Shown here in pieces: positions 6,757 through 15,090 of a stretch of DNA of 33,965 bases; position 1 is the stretch's first letter; every line of letters begins with the position of its first letter. The stretch is from assembly GCA_934096295.1 (NCBI GenBank), contig CAKOLL010000012.1, positions 1 through 33,965 on the forward strand, written 5' to 3'. This DNA comes from an uncultured Bacilli bacterium. GTDB lineage: Bacteria; Bacillota_I; Bacilli_A; RF39; UBA660. A program made the translations under genes and the position numbers. A model generated the notes under the pieces. That model was given only the letters and a program-made list of their open reading frames with translations, ran no database searches and was not told the DNA's origin.

Positions 6757-8490
6757 GCTTATATCATACAATAGTAATTCATACCCTTTTTCTTTTAAGC
6801 GACTACTTGTATCCAACGTCATATATTTAGCATAATTTGATTTTATGTCTTCTTTCAACCCCTCCATAAATCCTACTACATAATATACTTGCGTAGATTC
6901 AAAAAATAATTTTATAAATTTTTCTTTTCCCAACTCTTTTAATTTTATATTATCAGGATATTGATTAGATATTTTATCATAATATTCTTCTAAAATTTGT
7001 TGTCTATTACTTTGCATTATATATTTATTTATAAACTCAGACGATGTAAGAACCTGATTCATTACATCTCTTGCTCCACTACCATTGTAACGTCCTTTAT
7101 TATGAACTAAATACAGATTATTATTTTCATCAACATATATTAAATCAGCCAATTCAATATTATTACATAATACTTTATGTGCGACTATAATTTCAGACGA
7201 ATCTTTAAAACCGACATTATATGCATCTTCAGATTCATAATTATTAATATTCTCTAATAATTTGCCAAAATTTATATTAATTTTTTTTAATTCTTTATAG
7301 TTTTTTTTAAATTCCGATTCCAAATTATCTTCATACTTTTTATCAAACATCAACCAACTACCATTGAACAAGAAAAATGGAACATTATTAGAATCAGATA
7401 CATAGCCCTGTATTGAGTCCTTTACTTTTATTGGATATAGAATTGTTTCTTTATCGCTATCTACTGTAATATTATATTTTAAAAATTTTTCTACAGAACT
7501 CCTTGAAATGCTTTTTGAAAAAAAGTAATCAAAAACTTCTTTAAAAGTAAATGGTTGCTCTGATTCATATAATATATTATCCTCAGAATCCTTTATCATA
7601 TATCTTGTTCCGTTCATATAATATTCTAAAAAATCATCACCAATTAAGACAAAGTTGTCAATTTTATAATTTATGAAATCATTAATCATTATGTTATTTA
7701 TATCTTTTGAAAAATATCCATTCTTTTTTATGTCTACAAAATATCCTAACGAAAAACTATCTTCTCTTTTTTCTATTTCTGATAATCCATCAATTATCTT
7801 TTTTAAATTATCAATAGTTATAGATTTTCTAATTACAAGTGAATCCTTAGCTGAAACATTTATAATTTTTTTATTATTATCTTCTATTTCTATTCCTAAT
7901 AATTTAGACATTTCTGAATTTAATGCTAACGTAAGTTCTCTAAAAATTAAACTCATTTCATTTTCGGTATTTATTGTTGTTACATTTCTATTAGAATGTT
8001 TAACAGATAATTTATTACCGGAAAGATTATTTTCAACAACAGTCTTTATAACTGGACTGTCTTCTTTTATTATTTTAGGCAACAAATATAACCCATAATT
8101 TTTTTCAGTATATTCAGAAATATAATTACTTCCTAGTCCACCAGTTAATAGATAAATAGAATTATTGGTTAAATATGACAAAATATAAGAAATATGTGTG
8201 TTTGATACATCAAAATCTTTATCCAACATATTTTTAATAATGCTATTCCAAGACGGATAGTGATGTGTTTTAAATACTAAACCTTTGAATCCAATATAAT
8301 CAATATTTGATATATCACTATTATATTTTCCATTTATTACATTTTTAATGTTGTTTAATATATGATTTTGAAGTTCACTATAATTATTCACATTTATATC
8401 ATATTCTTCTTTCAGATATTTTACACTGTTTGAATAATCAACTTTATAAATACTAAATTGAGATTCAAATTTATTTTTCTTTTTTGCCAT
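6745..8490 (-). CDS. DUF6119/TIGR04141 family sporadically distributed protein
   Basis: A 581-residue protein matching the TIGR04141/DUF6119 family. Features seen are the N-terminal FKGLVFKTHHYPSWNSII segment, the central IYLLTGGLGSNYISEYTEKN stretch followed by YGLYLLPKII, and a C-terminal ELADLIYVDENNNLYLVHNKGRYNGSGARDVM stretch equivalent to the family's conserved LCDL...HVK region (shown here only in part). The family is patchily distributed and often sits in defence islands; its biochemistry is unknown to me. I moved the start to the ATG at 8490, which has AGGAGG six bases upstream; the longer frame to 8517 runs into the leader hairpin. It follows the type IIS operon but has its own promoter (8560-8570) and a leader terminator (8506-8544). 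Confidence 0.7.
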   Translation of the reverse strand: MAKKKNKFESQFSIYKVDYSNSVKYLKEEYDINVNNYSELQNHILNNIKNVINGKYNSDISNIDYIGFKGLVFKTHHYPSWNSIIKNMLDKDFDVSNTHISYILSYLTNNSIYLLTGGLGSNYISEYTEKNYGLYLLPKIIKEDSPVIKTVVENNLSGNKLSVKHSNRNVTTINTENEMSLIFRELTLALNSEMSKLLGIEIEDNNKKIINVSAKDSLVIRKSITIDNLKKIIDGLSEIEKREDSFSLGYFVDIKKNGYFSKDINNIMINDFINYKIDNFVLIGDDFLEYYMNGTRYMIKDSEDNILYESEQPFTFKEVFDYFFSKSISRSSVEKFLKYNITVDSDKETILYPIKVKDSIQGYVSDSNNVPFFLFNGSWLMFDKKYEDNLESEFKKNYKELKKININFGKLLENINNYESEDAYNVGFKDSSEIIVAHKVLCNNIELADLIYVDENNNLYLVHNKGRYNGSGARDVMNQVLTSSEFINKYIMQSNRQQILEEYYDKISNQYPDNIKLKELGKEKFIKLFFESTQVYYVVGFMEGLKEDIKSNYAKYMTLDTSSRLKEKGYELLLYDISKKN

Positions 8491-8505
8491 ATTCAACCTC
8501 CTATC

Positions 8506-8544
8506 AAAAAAGAGCATATTCCATCTTAAAAACAGAATATACTC
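8506..8544 (-). terminator. Leader terminator/attenuator before the DUF6119 gene
   Basis: On the minus strand GAGTATATTC (8544-8535) pairs with GAATATGCTC (8521-8512) with one G-U, 13-base loop, then six T. It sits between the promoter at 8560-8570 and the AGGAGG, so transcripts from that promoter must read through it. It may also be the 3' terminator of the restriction operon. Confidence 0.65.
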
Positions 8545-8559
8545 ATATTATCTTCTTAT

Positions 8560-8570
8560 ATTATATCATA
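8560..8570 (-). promoter_or_regulatory. Extended -10 promoter of the DUF6119 gene
   Basis: Minus-strand TATGA-TATAAT (TATAAT at 8565-8560). The -35 region is poor. The predicted start at about 8553 leaves about 60 bases of leader containing the hairpin 8506-8544. Confidence 0.55.
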
Positions 8571-8622
8571 AATTTTTAATTTAGTTATATTAAAATGACA
8601 AAATGACATTATATATAGATAT

Positions 8623-9561
8623 CTATTTTATTGTATCTAAAATAGAATTAACATCATTCAATATTACAACTTTTCTATTTAAAACAATACTAATTTTTTC
8701 TGTTAAACTATTATCATCACAATCTAAATAATAATTATTATCCTGTATATTCAACTTTTTATTATTCCACATTAAAATTAACAATGCTCCAACAGTAATA
8801 GTTTGAATTTCTATATCTGTTATATCTTTTATGTCTTTTATAACTCTCCAAAAATCGGTTCTATTATTAGGTAACCCTAATGCAACCACAAGAGCTAATA
8901 AATCTTTCATATTACAATTATATCTTGAACACATTACAGCAATATCATCTAACAAGCATCTAGGACAAGAAAGAACATCATTACCAAATTCTATCTCACA
9001 AACTCCTAGGCTATCTTCTGATATTATTAATGAATCCATTCTTAAATTAACATCACCCTTGCGACTTAATACAGTTTTTACTCCACATTGAATCAATATA
9101 TTTCTACTAATAATGTTCGGATCAATATTTTTACTTTTTATATTAGAGTAAATTGAATTTATTATATCATCATTTTCTATAAGATATTCACCTTCAATAA
9201 TAACATTTTCAAAGTCATCTTCACTTTTTTCGCAATTACCTTTATTTATTATTGGATAATTATCATTATTAGCATATATAGATTTATTTATACATCTACT
9301 AGCACATAACCCACATTTAATACATTTTGTTTTATCTATAATTACCTCTCCACTTTTTGAATATATTGCACTAACAGGGCAAATATTTTTATCAATATTT
9401 ATTGGAATTTGAGCTTTGTCATTACATATTTCTTCAAGTGAATAAAATATACATTTTTTATTTTTACATTTCAAACATTTTGATTCTTCAACATCACCAT
9501 TATCATATACTATTTTTGAAGGTTGATGATGACTCATTAAAATTTTACTAATTTTCTTCAT
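8623..9561 (-). CDS. [4Fe-4S] protein encoded in the type IIS restriction operon
   Basis: A 312-residue protein. The N-terminal ~95 residues resemble a two-cluster ferredoxin domain: C29-x2-C32-x4-C37 with C61-Pro, then C80-x2-C83-x2-C86-x3-C90. A second part (about 150-312) has no name I recognise; it contains C188, C199-P-R-C202, C211 and C216, which could bind another metal site. Asp176 and Glu189-x-Glu191 lie in a strand-like segment faintly like a PD-(D/E)XK core, but the lysine is missing. Its ATG lies inside the end of the endonuclease gene (14-base overlap), so translation is coupled. The pairing suggests a partner or second subunit of the endonuclease, as in heterodimeric type IIS enzymes; an electron-transfer role is the alternative. 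Confidence 0.6.
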   Translation of the reverse strand: MKKISKILMSHHQPSKIVYDNGDVEESKCLKCKNKKCIFYSLEEICNDKAQIPINIDKNICPVSAIYSKSGEVIIDKTKCIKCGLCASRCINKSIYANNDNYPIINKGNCEKSEDDFENVIIEGEYLIENDDIINSIYSNIKSKNIDPNIISRNILIQCGVKTVLSRKGDVNLRMDSLIISEDSLGVCEIEFGNDVLSCPRCLLDDIAVMCSRYNCNMKDLLALVVALGLPNNRTDFWRVIKDIKDITDIEIQTITVGALLILMWNNKKLNIQDNNYYLDCDDNSLTEKISIVLNRKVVILNDVNSILDTIK

Positions 9562-11266
9562 TAATACTCACCGTTCCTTTTAATTCAAATAGTTCTTTAC
9601 CAATTATAACTCTATTATAAATAATTCTATTAATTAAAATTTTTAATAAAGATTCAAAATCAATAATTCCTATATTATAATTAAATGTTTTTTCAATGTC
9701 ATCAACTAAAGTTATTACTTCAGCCCTTTCATTTGGTAATTTGTATCCAACTACAAATGAACTAGTTTTGGGGTTTGTAGGAAATGTTTTTCTAGACAAT
9801 AAAATAATTTTGTTTTCAATAGCCTGTCTTACCGCTTTTACTGATATATTTATTTCTTCGCCAGGTGATTTAATTTCTATTGGAATACTATTTTCTTCAT
9901 CAATAATAATAGCATCATATCTTTCATAATTCGTTCCATTTCTAGAAACAACACAATCAAATCCTAAAATATTAAATATATCTCCTATTAATGGATAGAA
10001 AACTTCTTTATTAGCTTTCTTATATTTCTCCATAATAATAAATACAATTTCTTTTTCAGATTTATTTTTTAGTTCATAAATTTCTTTATAAATATTTAAT
10101 TTTTTATGTTCATCTGTAATTTCAGAAAAAATTGTTTTAAATTTAATTTCAGTAATATATTGTTCTGTAATTTTTTCATAATTTTCAACTGAATCTAACA
10201 AATCCTTTTTTTCTATTGGCTTTTCGTCACTTTCGAATTCTTTTATAATATTCAAAGCTTTGTTCACCTCAAGTTCTGGTATCATTTGATACGGAGAAAA
10301 AAGTAACTCTCTATCATCATTAAAATATTTTTTTAAATATTCTCTGTATTCAGCAACTAAATTTAGGTCAAAATTATAGTCAATACCTATTCTTTTTAGC
10401 TGATCATAGAAAGAAACATAAATTAATGCTTTTTTTAAATCATCAGACATTTTAACATAGTCATCAATTCTAATATCTTTAAGTTTATTATATTGCTCAC
10501 TATCTTTTATTCCGATTGGTGTCAACTCCATAATAACCATATTTTTACTTCCTGGATATAATAAATTATTTTTTTCTTTTACAATCCAATCCAAATAATT
10601 CAATACTGCAATTGGAAATCTAGTATAATTTTCCATTGTGTTTTTTGCTATTTTATTTTTTATACCAAACTCTACAATATTGTTAAATAATAGTTTTGTT
10701 TTTCCTCTAACATCTTTAATCACTTTAACTGCAGATGAAATGTTATCATCAGAAAATCTGTAAGGTCCATAAATTAACTCAAATTTACATATTTTATTAT
10801 CTAATGCTCTAATTACATTTAAAAAATACTTAAATGGTCTCATTGCAAGTCCATCTTTTTTTTCAATTACAAGATTATCATCTGCTATTCCAAACAAGCA
10901 TTCTTTAAAAACGACTTTATTATCAGCATCGCTTATTGCAATTATTTTTCCTAATTCTGTAATTGTAAAAATAAGATTTTTTTCTGGAGACGAAGAAAAC
11001 CAACCTAACATTCTATATAATTCAGCATACATTTTTGCTTGATTATAAATTGGATCTCTAGAAGAATCATCACGTAATGATAAAGCAAAAGCTTTCATTC
11101 CAGTAAATCCTTCAGAAGAAACTAAGTGCTCCTTTATCATTGCTAATTCTAAATCATATAAGGAGAAATATTCTTTTTTGCATAAAATTGGATATGTTCT
11201 TTTAAATATTTCTATAAACATGTCAATATTTGATCCCGGATTAGGAAACCTCTTCAAATTAGCCAT
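9548..11266 (-). CDS. Type IIS-like restriction endonuclease (AlwI/BspD6I-like architecture)
   Basis: A 572-residue protein with a long N-terminal recognition part and a C-terminal nuclease. The nuclease core reads Asp451 (YERYDAIIIDEENS) then Glu464-Ile-Lys466 (PIEIKSPGEE), a PD-(D/E)XK motif followed by a helix with AVRQAIENK. The N-terminal half contains winged-helix-like segments (FTITELGKIIAI, the RPFKYFLNVIRAL stretch) laid out as in the AlwI/BspD6I group of enzymes that cut outside their site. Size and two-domain layout fit that group. GGAGAT precedes the ATG. Its start overlaps the upstream methyltransferase stop as TAATG and its end overlaps the 4Fe-4S gene. The recognition site cannot be read from the sequence. 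Confidence 0.75.
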   Translation of the reverse strand: MANLKRFPNPGSNIDMFIEIFKRTYPILCKKEYFSLYDLELAMIKEHLVSSEGFTGMKAFALSLRDDSSRDPIYNQAKMYAELYRMLGWFSSSPEKNLIFTITELGKIIAISDADNKVVFKECLFGIADDNLVIEKKDGLAMRPFKYFLNVIRALDNKICKFELIYGPYRFSDDNISSAVKVIKDVRGKTKLLFNNIVEFGIKNKIAKNTMENYTRFPIAVLNYLDWIVKEKNNLLYPGSKNMVIMELTPIGIKDSEQYNKLKDIRIDDYVKMSDDLKKALIYVSFYDQLKRIGIDYNFDLNLVAEYREYLKKYFNDDRELLFSPYQMIPELEVNKALNIIKEFESDEKPIEKKDLLDSVENYEKITEQYITEIKFKTIFSEITDEHKKLNIYKEIYELKNKSEKEIVFIIMEKYKKANKEVFYPLIGDIFNILGFDCVVSRNGTNYERYDAIIIDEENSIPIEIKSPGEEINISVKAVRQAIENKIILLSRKTFPTNPKTSSFVVGYKLPNERAEVITLVDDIEKTFNYNIGIIDFESLLKILINRIIYNRVIIGKELFELKGTVSINEEN

Positions 11267-12093
11267 TAGAGTTCATCTCCAATCTTATTTATTCTTTCAT
11301 TACAAATGTCCGACCATTTTTTTTCTAATTCAATACCAATCCATTTTATTTTATGTCCTTGTTTATTTAGTTTTTCACAGCAAACGCCTACAGTTCCAGA
11401 GCCATGAAAAGGATCCAAAATAACTCCATCATAAAATCCGTCAGCATTCTTAGGACAATAAGCTTTTATTAATTCAGTAATTAAAGATTCAGGTTTTTGG
11501 GTTGGATGTTCTGTTTTTTCTTTAGCAAATGCTTTACCAGCCAATGTTGGAAACTCCCAAACATCTCCTCGTAAAGCTCCTTTAGGATTTGGAGTCCATT
11601 CACATCTTTCTCCTTTAGAATTTTTATAATATATTTTATTTTTTAATCTTTCAGTACTCTTATAGGGAACTCTTACATCATCTGCATTATATGTCCATTT
11701 TTTATTTGATTTAGAAAAGCATAAAAACGGTTCATATTGTCCGAGTGGTGAAGTTTTATTTCTTGAAAAGCCATTTTCATAATGCCATATATTCATAGTT
11801 CTATAATATAATCCTGCTTCATACATAATAACTTGAATATAACCTATATATTTATGTATCCCAAACCATACAATTTGACCTTCATCTTTCAATACATCTT
11901 TATATTTACTTATTCTATATCTTGTTATAGCCAAAAAATCTTCTAATTTTAAACAATCACTTTTATTTCCAAAATCTTTATTTAAATTATATGGTGGATC
12001 TGTAAGAATAAGATCTACTTTAACGTTTTCTTTAATTAATTCATCAATAAATTTATCACTATCACAATTATAATTCTTATTAAATTCAATCAT
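11266..12093 (-). CDS. Site-specific DNA amino-methyltransferase, beta class
   Basis: A 275-residue SAM-dependent methyltransferase for exocyclic amino groups (N6-adenine or N4-cytosine). Motif order identifies the beta class: catalytic motif IV TDPPYN (DPPY 32-35) near the N-terminus, target-recognition region in the middle, HPTQKP (motif X-like) and then SAM-binding motif I LDPFHGSGTVG (Asp227) near the C-terminus. It starts inside the stop of the other methyltransferase (ATGA) with GGAGAG upstream. Asymmetric sites of type IIS enzymes need two methyltransferases, one for each strand, which explains the pair. Confidence 0.88.
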   Translation of the reverse strand: MIEFNKNYNCDSDKFIDELIKENVKVDLILTDPPYNLNKDFGNKSDCLKLEDFLAITRYRISKYKDVLKDEGQIVWFGIHKYIGYIQVIMYEAGLYYRTMNIWHYENGFSRNKTSPLGQYEPFLCFSKSNKKWTYNADDVRVPYKSTERLKNKIYYKNSKGERCEWTPNPKGALRGDVWEFPTLAGKAFAKEKTEHPTQKPESLITELIKAYCPKNADGFYDGVILDPFHGSGTVGVCCEKLNKQGHKIKWIGIELEKKWSDICNERINKIGDEL

Positions 12094-13130
12094 TTTAACT
12101 TACTCTCCGTTTTCTTGAAAATTAATATATATTGATGATGAATATTTTCTACATAAGAAAATGGATAACCGTATGGTAATAAACTTTTATGATTTTGTAA
12201 TAAAATTCTTATTCCTTGAAGAGTGATAATATAATTATTATCTACTCTTAATTTGTTAATTTTTTGAATTAAATCACTATGAAAACTTATATACTCTGAT
12301 TTGTTTCTAAAATCTGAAACAACTATTGCCATATATTTATCTTTCTTTAATACTCTTACACATTCTTTAAATACATCATTAACAAGTATTTCTAGAAATT
12401 CTTCGTAGTTTTTTATATTTCCTAAATCTTTTGATGAATCAGAATAATTAGTCGCTAATTTTTCTTCTACTCTAGAAATTACTTTATGGTCAGCTTTTTT
12501 ATTCAAAATTGACCAATAAGGCGGTGATGTTACCACAAAATCATATGATGAATCTTTTATTTTTTTAAGTTGTTCTACACAATCACCATTAATAAATTCA
12601 TGATTTTTACTTGAACCTTCTCCAACTTCCTTTTCAAGTCTCTCAATGGATAAGTTATGCCATTCAGTAGTTAATTCAATACTTGTACAAGTTCTTTCAG
12701 TTAAAGCACAAGCCTTGGCTGTGGAACCAATTCCTCCAAAAGGGTCTAACACTTTGTTGTTTTTTTTAGTAAAAAATAATACTAATTGTTCTATATCCTG
12801 AAAAGAATATGGAGCTGGATGTAATTTTTCAATTTGTGCATCCTTATGATTACTTCCTAATCCTTTTTGATACATAAAGCTTTTTGTACAAGGCATCCAT
12901 TCTGTACCGTTTAAATCATTTAATTTATTACGTGGGTCAACTTCTTTTGGTGCATCGACATCATGTGTCTCCAAATATTTATCTATTTCATGTTTATATA
13001 ATCTTTTAGCCCCCTTCTCATTATATGTTAAATTAAATTCATTCTTATCAATTAACTTTGTTAGATTAGCTCTACTAGTTTTTAATAATTTACACACTTC
13101 TGCTACAGATAATAATTCATTTGAATTCAT
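12090..13130 (-). CDS. DNA amino-methyltransferase with N-terminal excisionase-like HTH
   Basis: A 346-residue protein in two parts. Residues 5-55 are an excisionase-type winged HTH (LLSVAEVCKLLKTSRANLTK, then RLYKHEIDKYL). The rest is a methyltransferase with HPAPYSFQDIEQL (motif X) leading into motif I LDPFGGIGSTAKA (Asp129) and then catalytic motif IV TSPPYW (192-195), so X-I-IV order, opposite to its neighbour. It should protect one strand of the site. The HTH could help target recognition or regulate the operon. GGAGGG lies 8 bases before the ATG. It begins 14 bases after the XRE gene and overlaps the next gene by ATGA. Confidence 0.85.
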   Translation of the reverse strand: MNSNELLSVAEVCKLLKTSRANLTKLIDKNEFNLTYNEKGAKRLYKHEIDKYLETHDVDAPKEVDPRNKLNDLNGTEWMPCTKSFMYQKGLGSNHKDAQIEKLHPAPYSFQDIEQLVLFFTKKNNKVLDPFGGIGSTAKACALTERTCTSIELTTEWHNLSIERLEKEVGEGSSKNHEFINGDCVEQLKKIKDSSYDFVVTSPPYWSILNKKADHKVISRVEEKLATNYSDSSKDLGNIKNYEEFLEILVNDVFKECVRVLKKDKYMAIVVSDFRNKSEYISFHSDLIQKINKLRVDNNYIITLQGIRILLQNHKSLLPYGYPFSYVENIHHQYILIFKKTESKLK

Positions 13131-13144
13131 CTTTAATCCCTCCT

Positions 13145-13666
13145 CTACGGTTTCTTTGGTAACTTATTATAATCATATTTATGTTCAGCATCTTCCAATT
13201 CATCAAAAGCAATTTTAATATCTTCAATTGCTTTATCAATCGTATACAAACCCTCTTTATTTTTTTTCATTATTTCTAAATGTTCCATTGTATAAAATAA
13301 TTTTTGCCTTGCATTTCTTACTTTTTTTCTTTTTTGAGCATCAAAATCTAATAAATCTAATTCTGACTTTTTATATTTTTCAATCATTTCTTTTAAATCC
13401 TTCGTGGATTTATTTTTATATTTATCTAAAGACAAATAATCTAAAAATTCGTCATAACCAGCAACTTTCAAAAGATTAGTTAAAGATAAATCTAAAGTTT
13501 CAGCTATCTTCTTTAAAGAATCAACATCTACTTTTTTTATTTTTCCATTAATAATATCATTTAAAGAGCTTCTACTTATTCCAGATAATTTAGCAAGTTC
13601 TCTTTGAGAAATTTTTTTAGCAATTCTGGCATTCTCAATAACATTTTTAAGTTCATTTAAATTCAT
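13145..13666 (-). CDS. XRE-family regulator, first gene of the restriction-modification operon
   Basis: A 173-residue protein with an N-terminal XRE helix-turn-helix (about 5-65: ENARIAKKISQRELAKLSGI, then SRSSLNDIINGKIKKVDVDS) and a C-terminal, highly charged helical region (about 80-165) that may be a coiled coil. Its position ahead of the methyltransferase and endonuclease genes is that of a controller (C) protein or repressor, but it is about twice the size of classical C proteins. The ribosome binding site is poor: AAGGA is 16 bases from the ATG and an in-frame stop prevents extension. A TGA-TAAAAT extended -10 and a TTGTC direct repeat lie upstream. Confidence 0.75.
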   Translation of the reverse strand: MNLNELKNVIENARIAKKISQRELAKLSGISRSSLNDIINGKIKKVDVDSLKKIAETLDLSLTNLLKVAGYDEFLDYLSLDKYKNKSTKDLKEMIEKYKKSELDLLDFDAQKRKKVRNARQKLFYTMEHLEIMKKNKEGLYTIDKAIEDIKIAFDELEDAEHKYDYNKLPKKP

Positions 13667-13696
13667 ATTTTCACTGCTTTATTCCTTCTAGATTTA

Positions 13697-13705
13697 ATTT
13701 TATCA
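13697..13705 (-). promoter_or_regulatory. Extended -10 promoter of the restriction-modification operon
   Basis: Minus-strand TGA-TAAAAT (TAAAAT at 13702-13697). The -35 position is poor. Upstream, GACAA is directly repeated at 13734-13738 and 13747-13751 on the plus strand, a possible regulator site. Confidence 0.45.
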
Positions 13706-13867
13706 CTTTTTTTAAGATTTTTCTACATTTTCGGACAAAATATATTGACAACATTAATTTTCATTTGGCATTCCAGTTGAATTTGAAAACGGAAATAAGT
13801 CTGATTTTTTTATAAAGTCTAAATAGTTACAATTGTTCTAAAAACTCATGAATTTGTTCTATAACCC

Positions 13868-13906
13868 ATAAAAAATGCAATTCTATAAAATGCAACCTAT
13901 AAAACG
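13868..13906 (-). repeat. Short tandem repeat, about 2.5 units of 14-15 bases
   Basis: On the minus strand TTTTATAGGTTGCA is followed by TTTTATAGAATTGCA and a partial third copy. Just to the left on the plus strand TTGTTCTA is also present twice. Such iteron-like repeats can be protein-binding sites or relics of a mobile element; nothing nearby decides. Confidence 0.5.
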
Positions 13907-14003
13907 ATTTTCAAAAAGGAGCGATATACTTTATATGGTATTTTTCATTTTTGTTCTTTTCTTATAATAATTAATGTAGTGGTTATTTTTCACATACAAT
14001 TAC

Positions 14004-14049
14004 ACTAGCATAGGCAAAATATAAATCTTGACATATATATATGCCTAGT
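14004..14049 (+). repeat. Imperfect inverted repeat
   Basis: ACTAGCATA at 14004-14012 pairs with TATGCCTAGT at 14040-14049 with one bulged base, and the nested words TAGGCA/TGCCTA give an alternative pairing. No T run follows, so it is not an obvious terminator. Confidence 0.4.
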
Positions 14050-14187
14050 TTCATTTACTGATGTTTTATGTATATAGTCCAAATTTTTTAACTGCTTTAA
14101 TCTCAACTCACAATAATACCATATACGATCCGATTTCTTCCCCCTATTTTTATACTATAATTAAGAATTAAAATCAAAAAGTATTGT

Positions 14188-15039
14188 TTACGCTTCTGGA
14201 GTTTCTACTTTAGTAATCAGTAATTCTATAGGAATTTTTTCTAATTTTTCTTCTTCATCTTGTTCAATATTAATTATTAAATCTTGGCCATTATTATCAA
14301 ATGTACTGGCAACATTTATTACTATTTTTATTTTTAAACTATACCAATTATGTAATAAATCTTGATATACTATTTCAGAACTTAGTTCTACATGGTTATA
14401 CTTAACTTCTTCTACAAAAATATCCTGACTTATTGTTGTACCAGATTCAACAAAGTCTTTTGGCTTTATTTTTTCATAAGTTTTAATATCTTGATTCTTA
14501 AAGTTATTACAAATATACAAATTTTTTGCTGCATTTAGTCCTATGTTTTGTATAATTATGCTAAAACATATATCTTTATCAGTCTTTTTTCCCTTTTCTT
14601 TTACATGCATGCTGTAAAAGATGTCATTTTCAGAATCTCTTTTGCCACTAATCTTTAAACAAGGTAAATTTTGTAACCGAACATTTTCTTTATTTAAGTT
14701 TTGATTGTCTTCATAATTTTGTTTTAATTCTATTACAGCAATATAAATTACCACAAAAGTATTTATTAGTGATGAAACTAACGCTGTTAAATAATCTTTG
14801 ATAAAAGAAAACCAATTATTTATGTCTACATTTTTATTATATCCAAAAATAGTTATTAGATTGAACCTATCAATCAAATAAATTATGATAGGCAAAAATA
14901 CTACAATCAATAATATAACAATTATAAATTTCATTTCAATTGTCCCTTTTTTATAAGAATTAACAATATATTTTGTAACAGTAATAATTGCATAAATTTC
15001 TCCTAAAATAAATAATATTCCAACAATTAATTTTAACAT
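14188..15039 (-). CDS. Membrane protein of unknown function
   Basis: A 283-residue protein I do not recognise. Three hydrophobic helices are visible at about residues 1-26, 37-60 and 83-105 (the last ending in FVVIYIAVIEL). The remaining ~170 residues are soluble and look beta-rich, with LPCLKISGKRDSEND and ICFSIIIQNIGLNAAKNLYI, suggesting an immunoglobulin-like sandwich domain on one face of the membrane. GAGGTG precedes the ATG. It lies 51 bases after the NERD-domain gene and is probably in the same transcript. No terminator is obvious downstream. Confidence 0.6.
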   Translation of the reverse strand: MLKLIVGILFILGEIYAIITVTKYIVNSYKKGTIEMKFIIVILLIVVFLPIIIYLIDRFNLITIFGYNKNVDINNWFSFIKDYLTALVSSLINTFVVIYIAVIELKQNYEDNQNLNKENVRLQNLPCLKISGKRDSENDIFYSMHVKEKGKKTDKDICFSIIIQNIGLNAAKNLYICNNFKNQDIKTYEKIKPKDFVESGTTISQDIFVEEVKYNHVELSSEIVYQDLLHNWYSLKIKIVINVASTFDNNGQDLIINIEQDEEEKLEKIPIELLITKVETPEA

Positions 15040-15090
15040 AATTTCACCTCTACTTTTTTTCTAAGTTTTTTTGTTCATATCTTTACCAGT

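Larger units (their letters stand above)
13667..14187 (+). other. Gene-poor spacer at the right edge of the restriction island
   Basis: Besides the operon promoter I see no gene here. It holds a short tandem repeat (13868-13906) and a 46-base imperfect inverted repeat (14004-14049). A ribosome-binding-like AAAGGAG at 13916 precedes only a ten-codon frame. The left spacer (6199-6725) shares the words AATTTGTTCT with this region, too short to call an attachment site. No integrase or tRNA end is present. Confidence 0.4.

Noticed and set aside
7673..8098. 141-codon plus-strand frame inside the DUF6119 gene
   Set aside because: Antisense of a real coding region, low-complexity composition, no start signals.
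6581..13870. AATTTGTTCT shared by the left and right spacers as attachment sites
   Set aside because: Ten A+T-rich bases are expected by chance; no integrase or tRNA junction supports it.
13862..13906. CRISPR-like repeats
   Set aside because: Only about 2.5 units of 14-15 bases without spacers.
13916..13970. Ten-codon hydrophobic plus-strand frame after AAAGGAG
   Set aside because: Ribosome binding site is 13 bases from the ATG and the frame is too short; no promoter seen.
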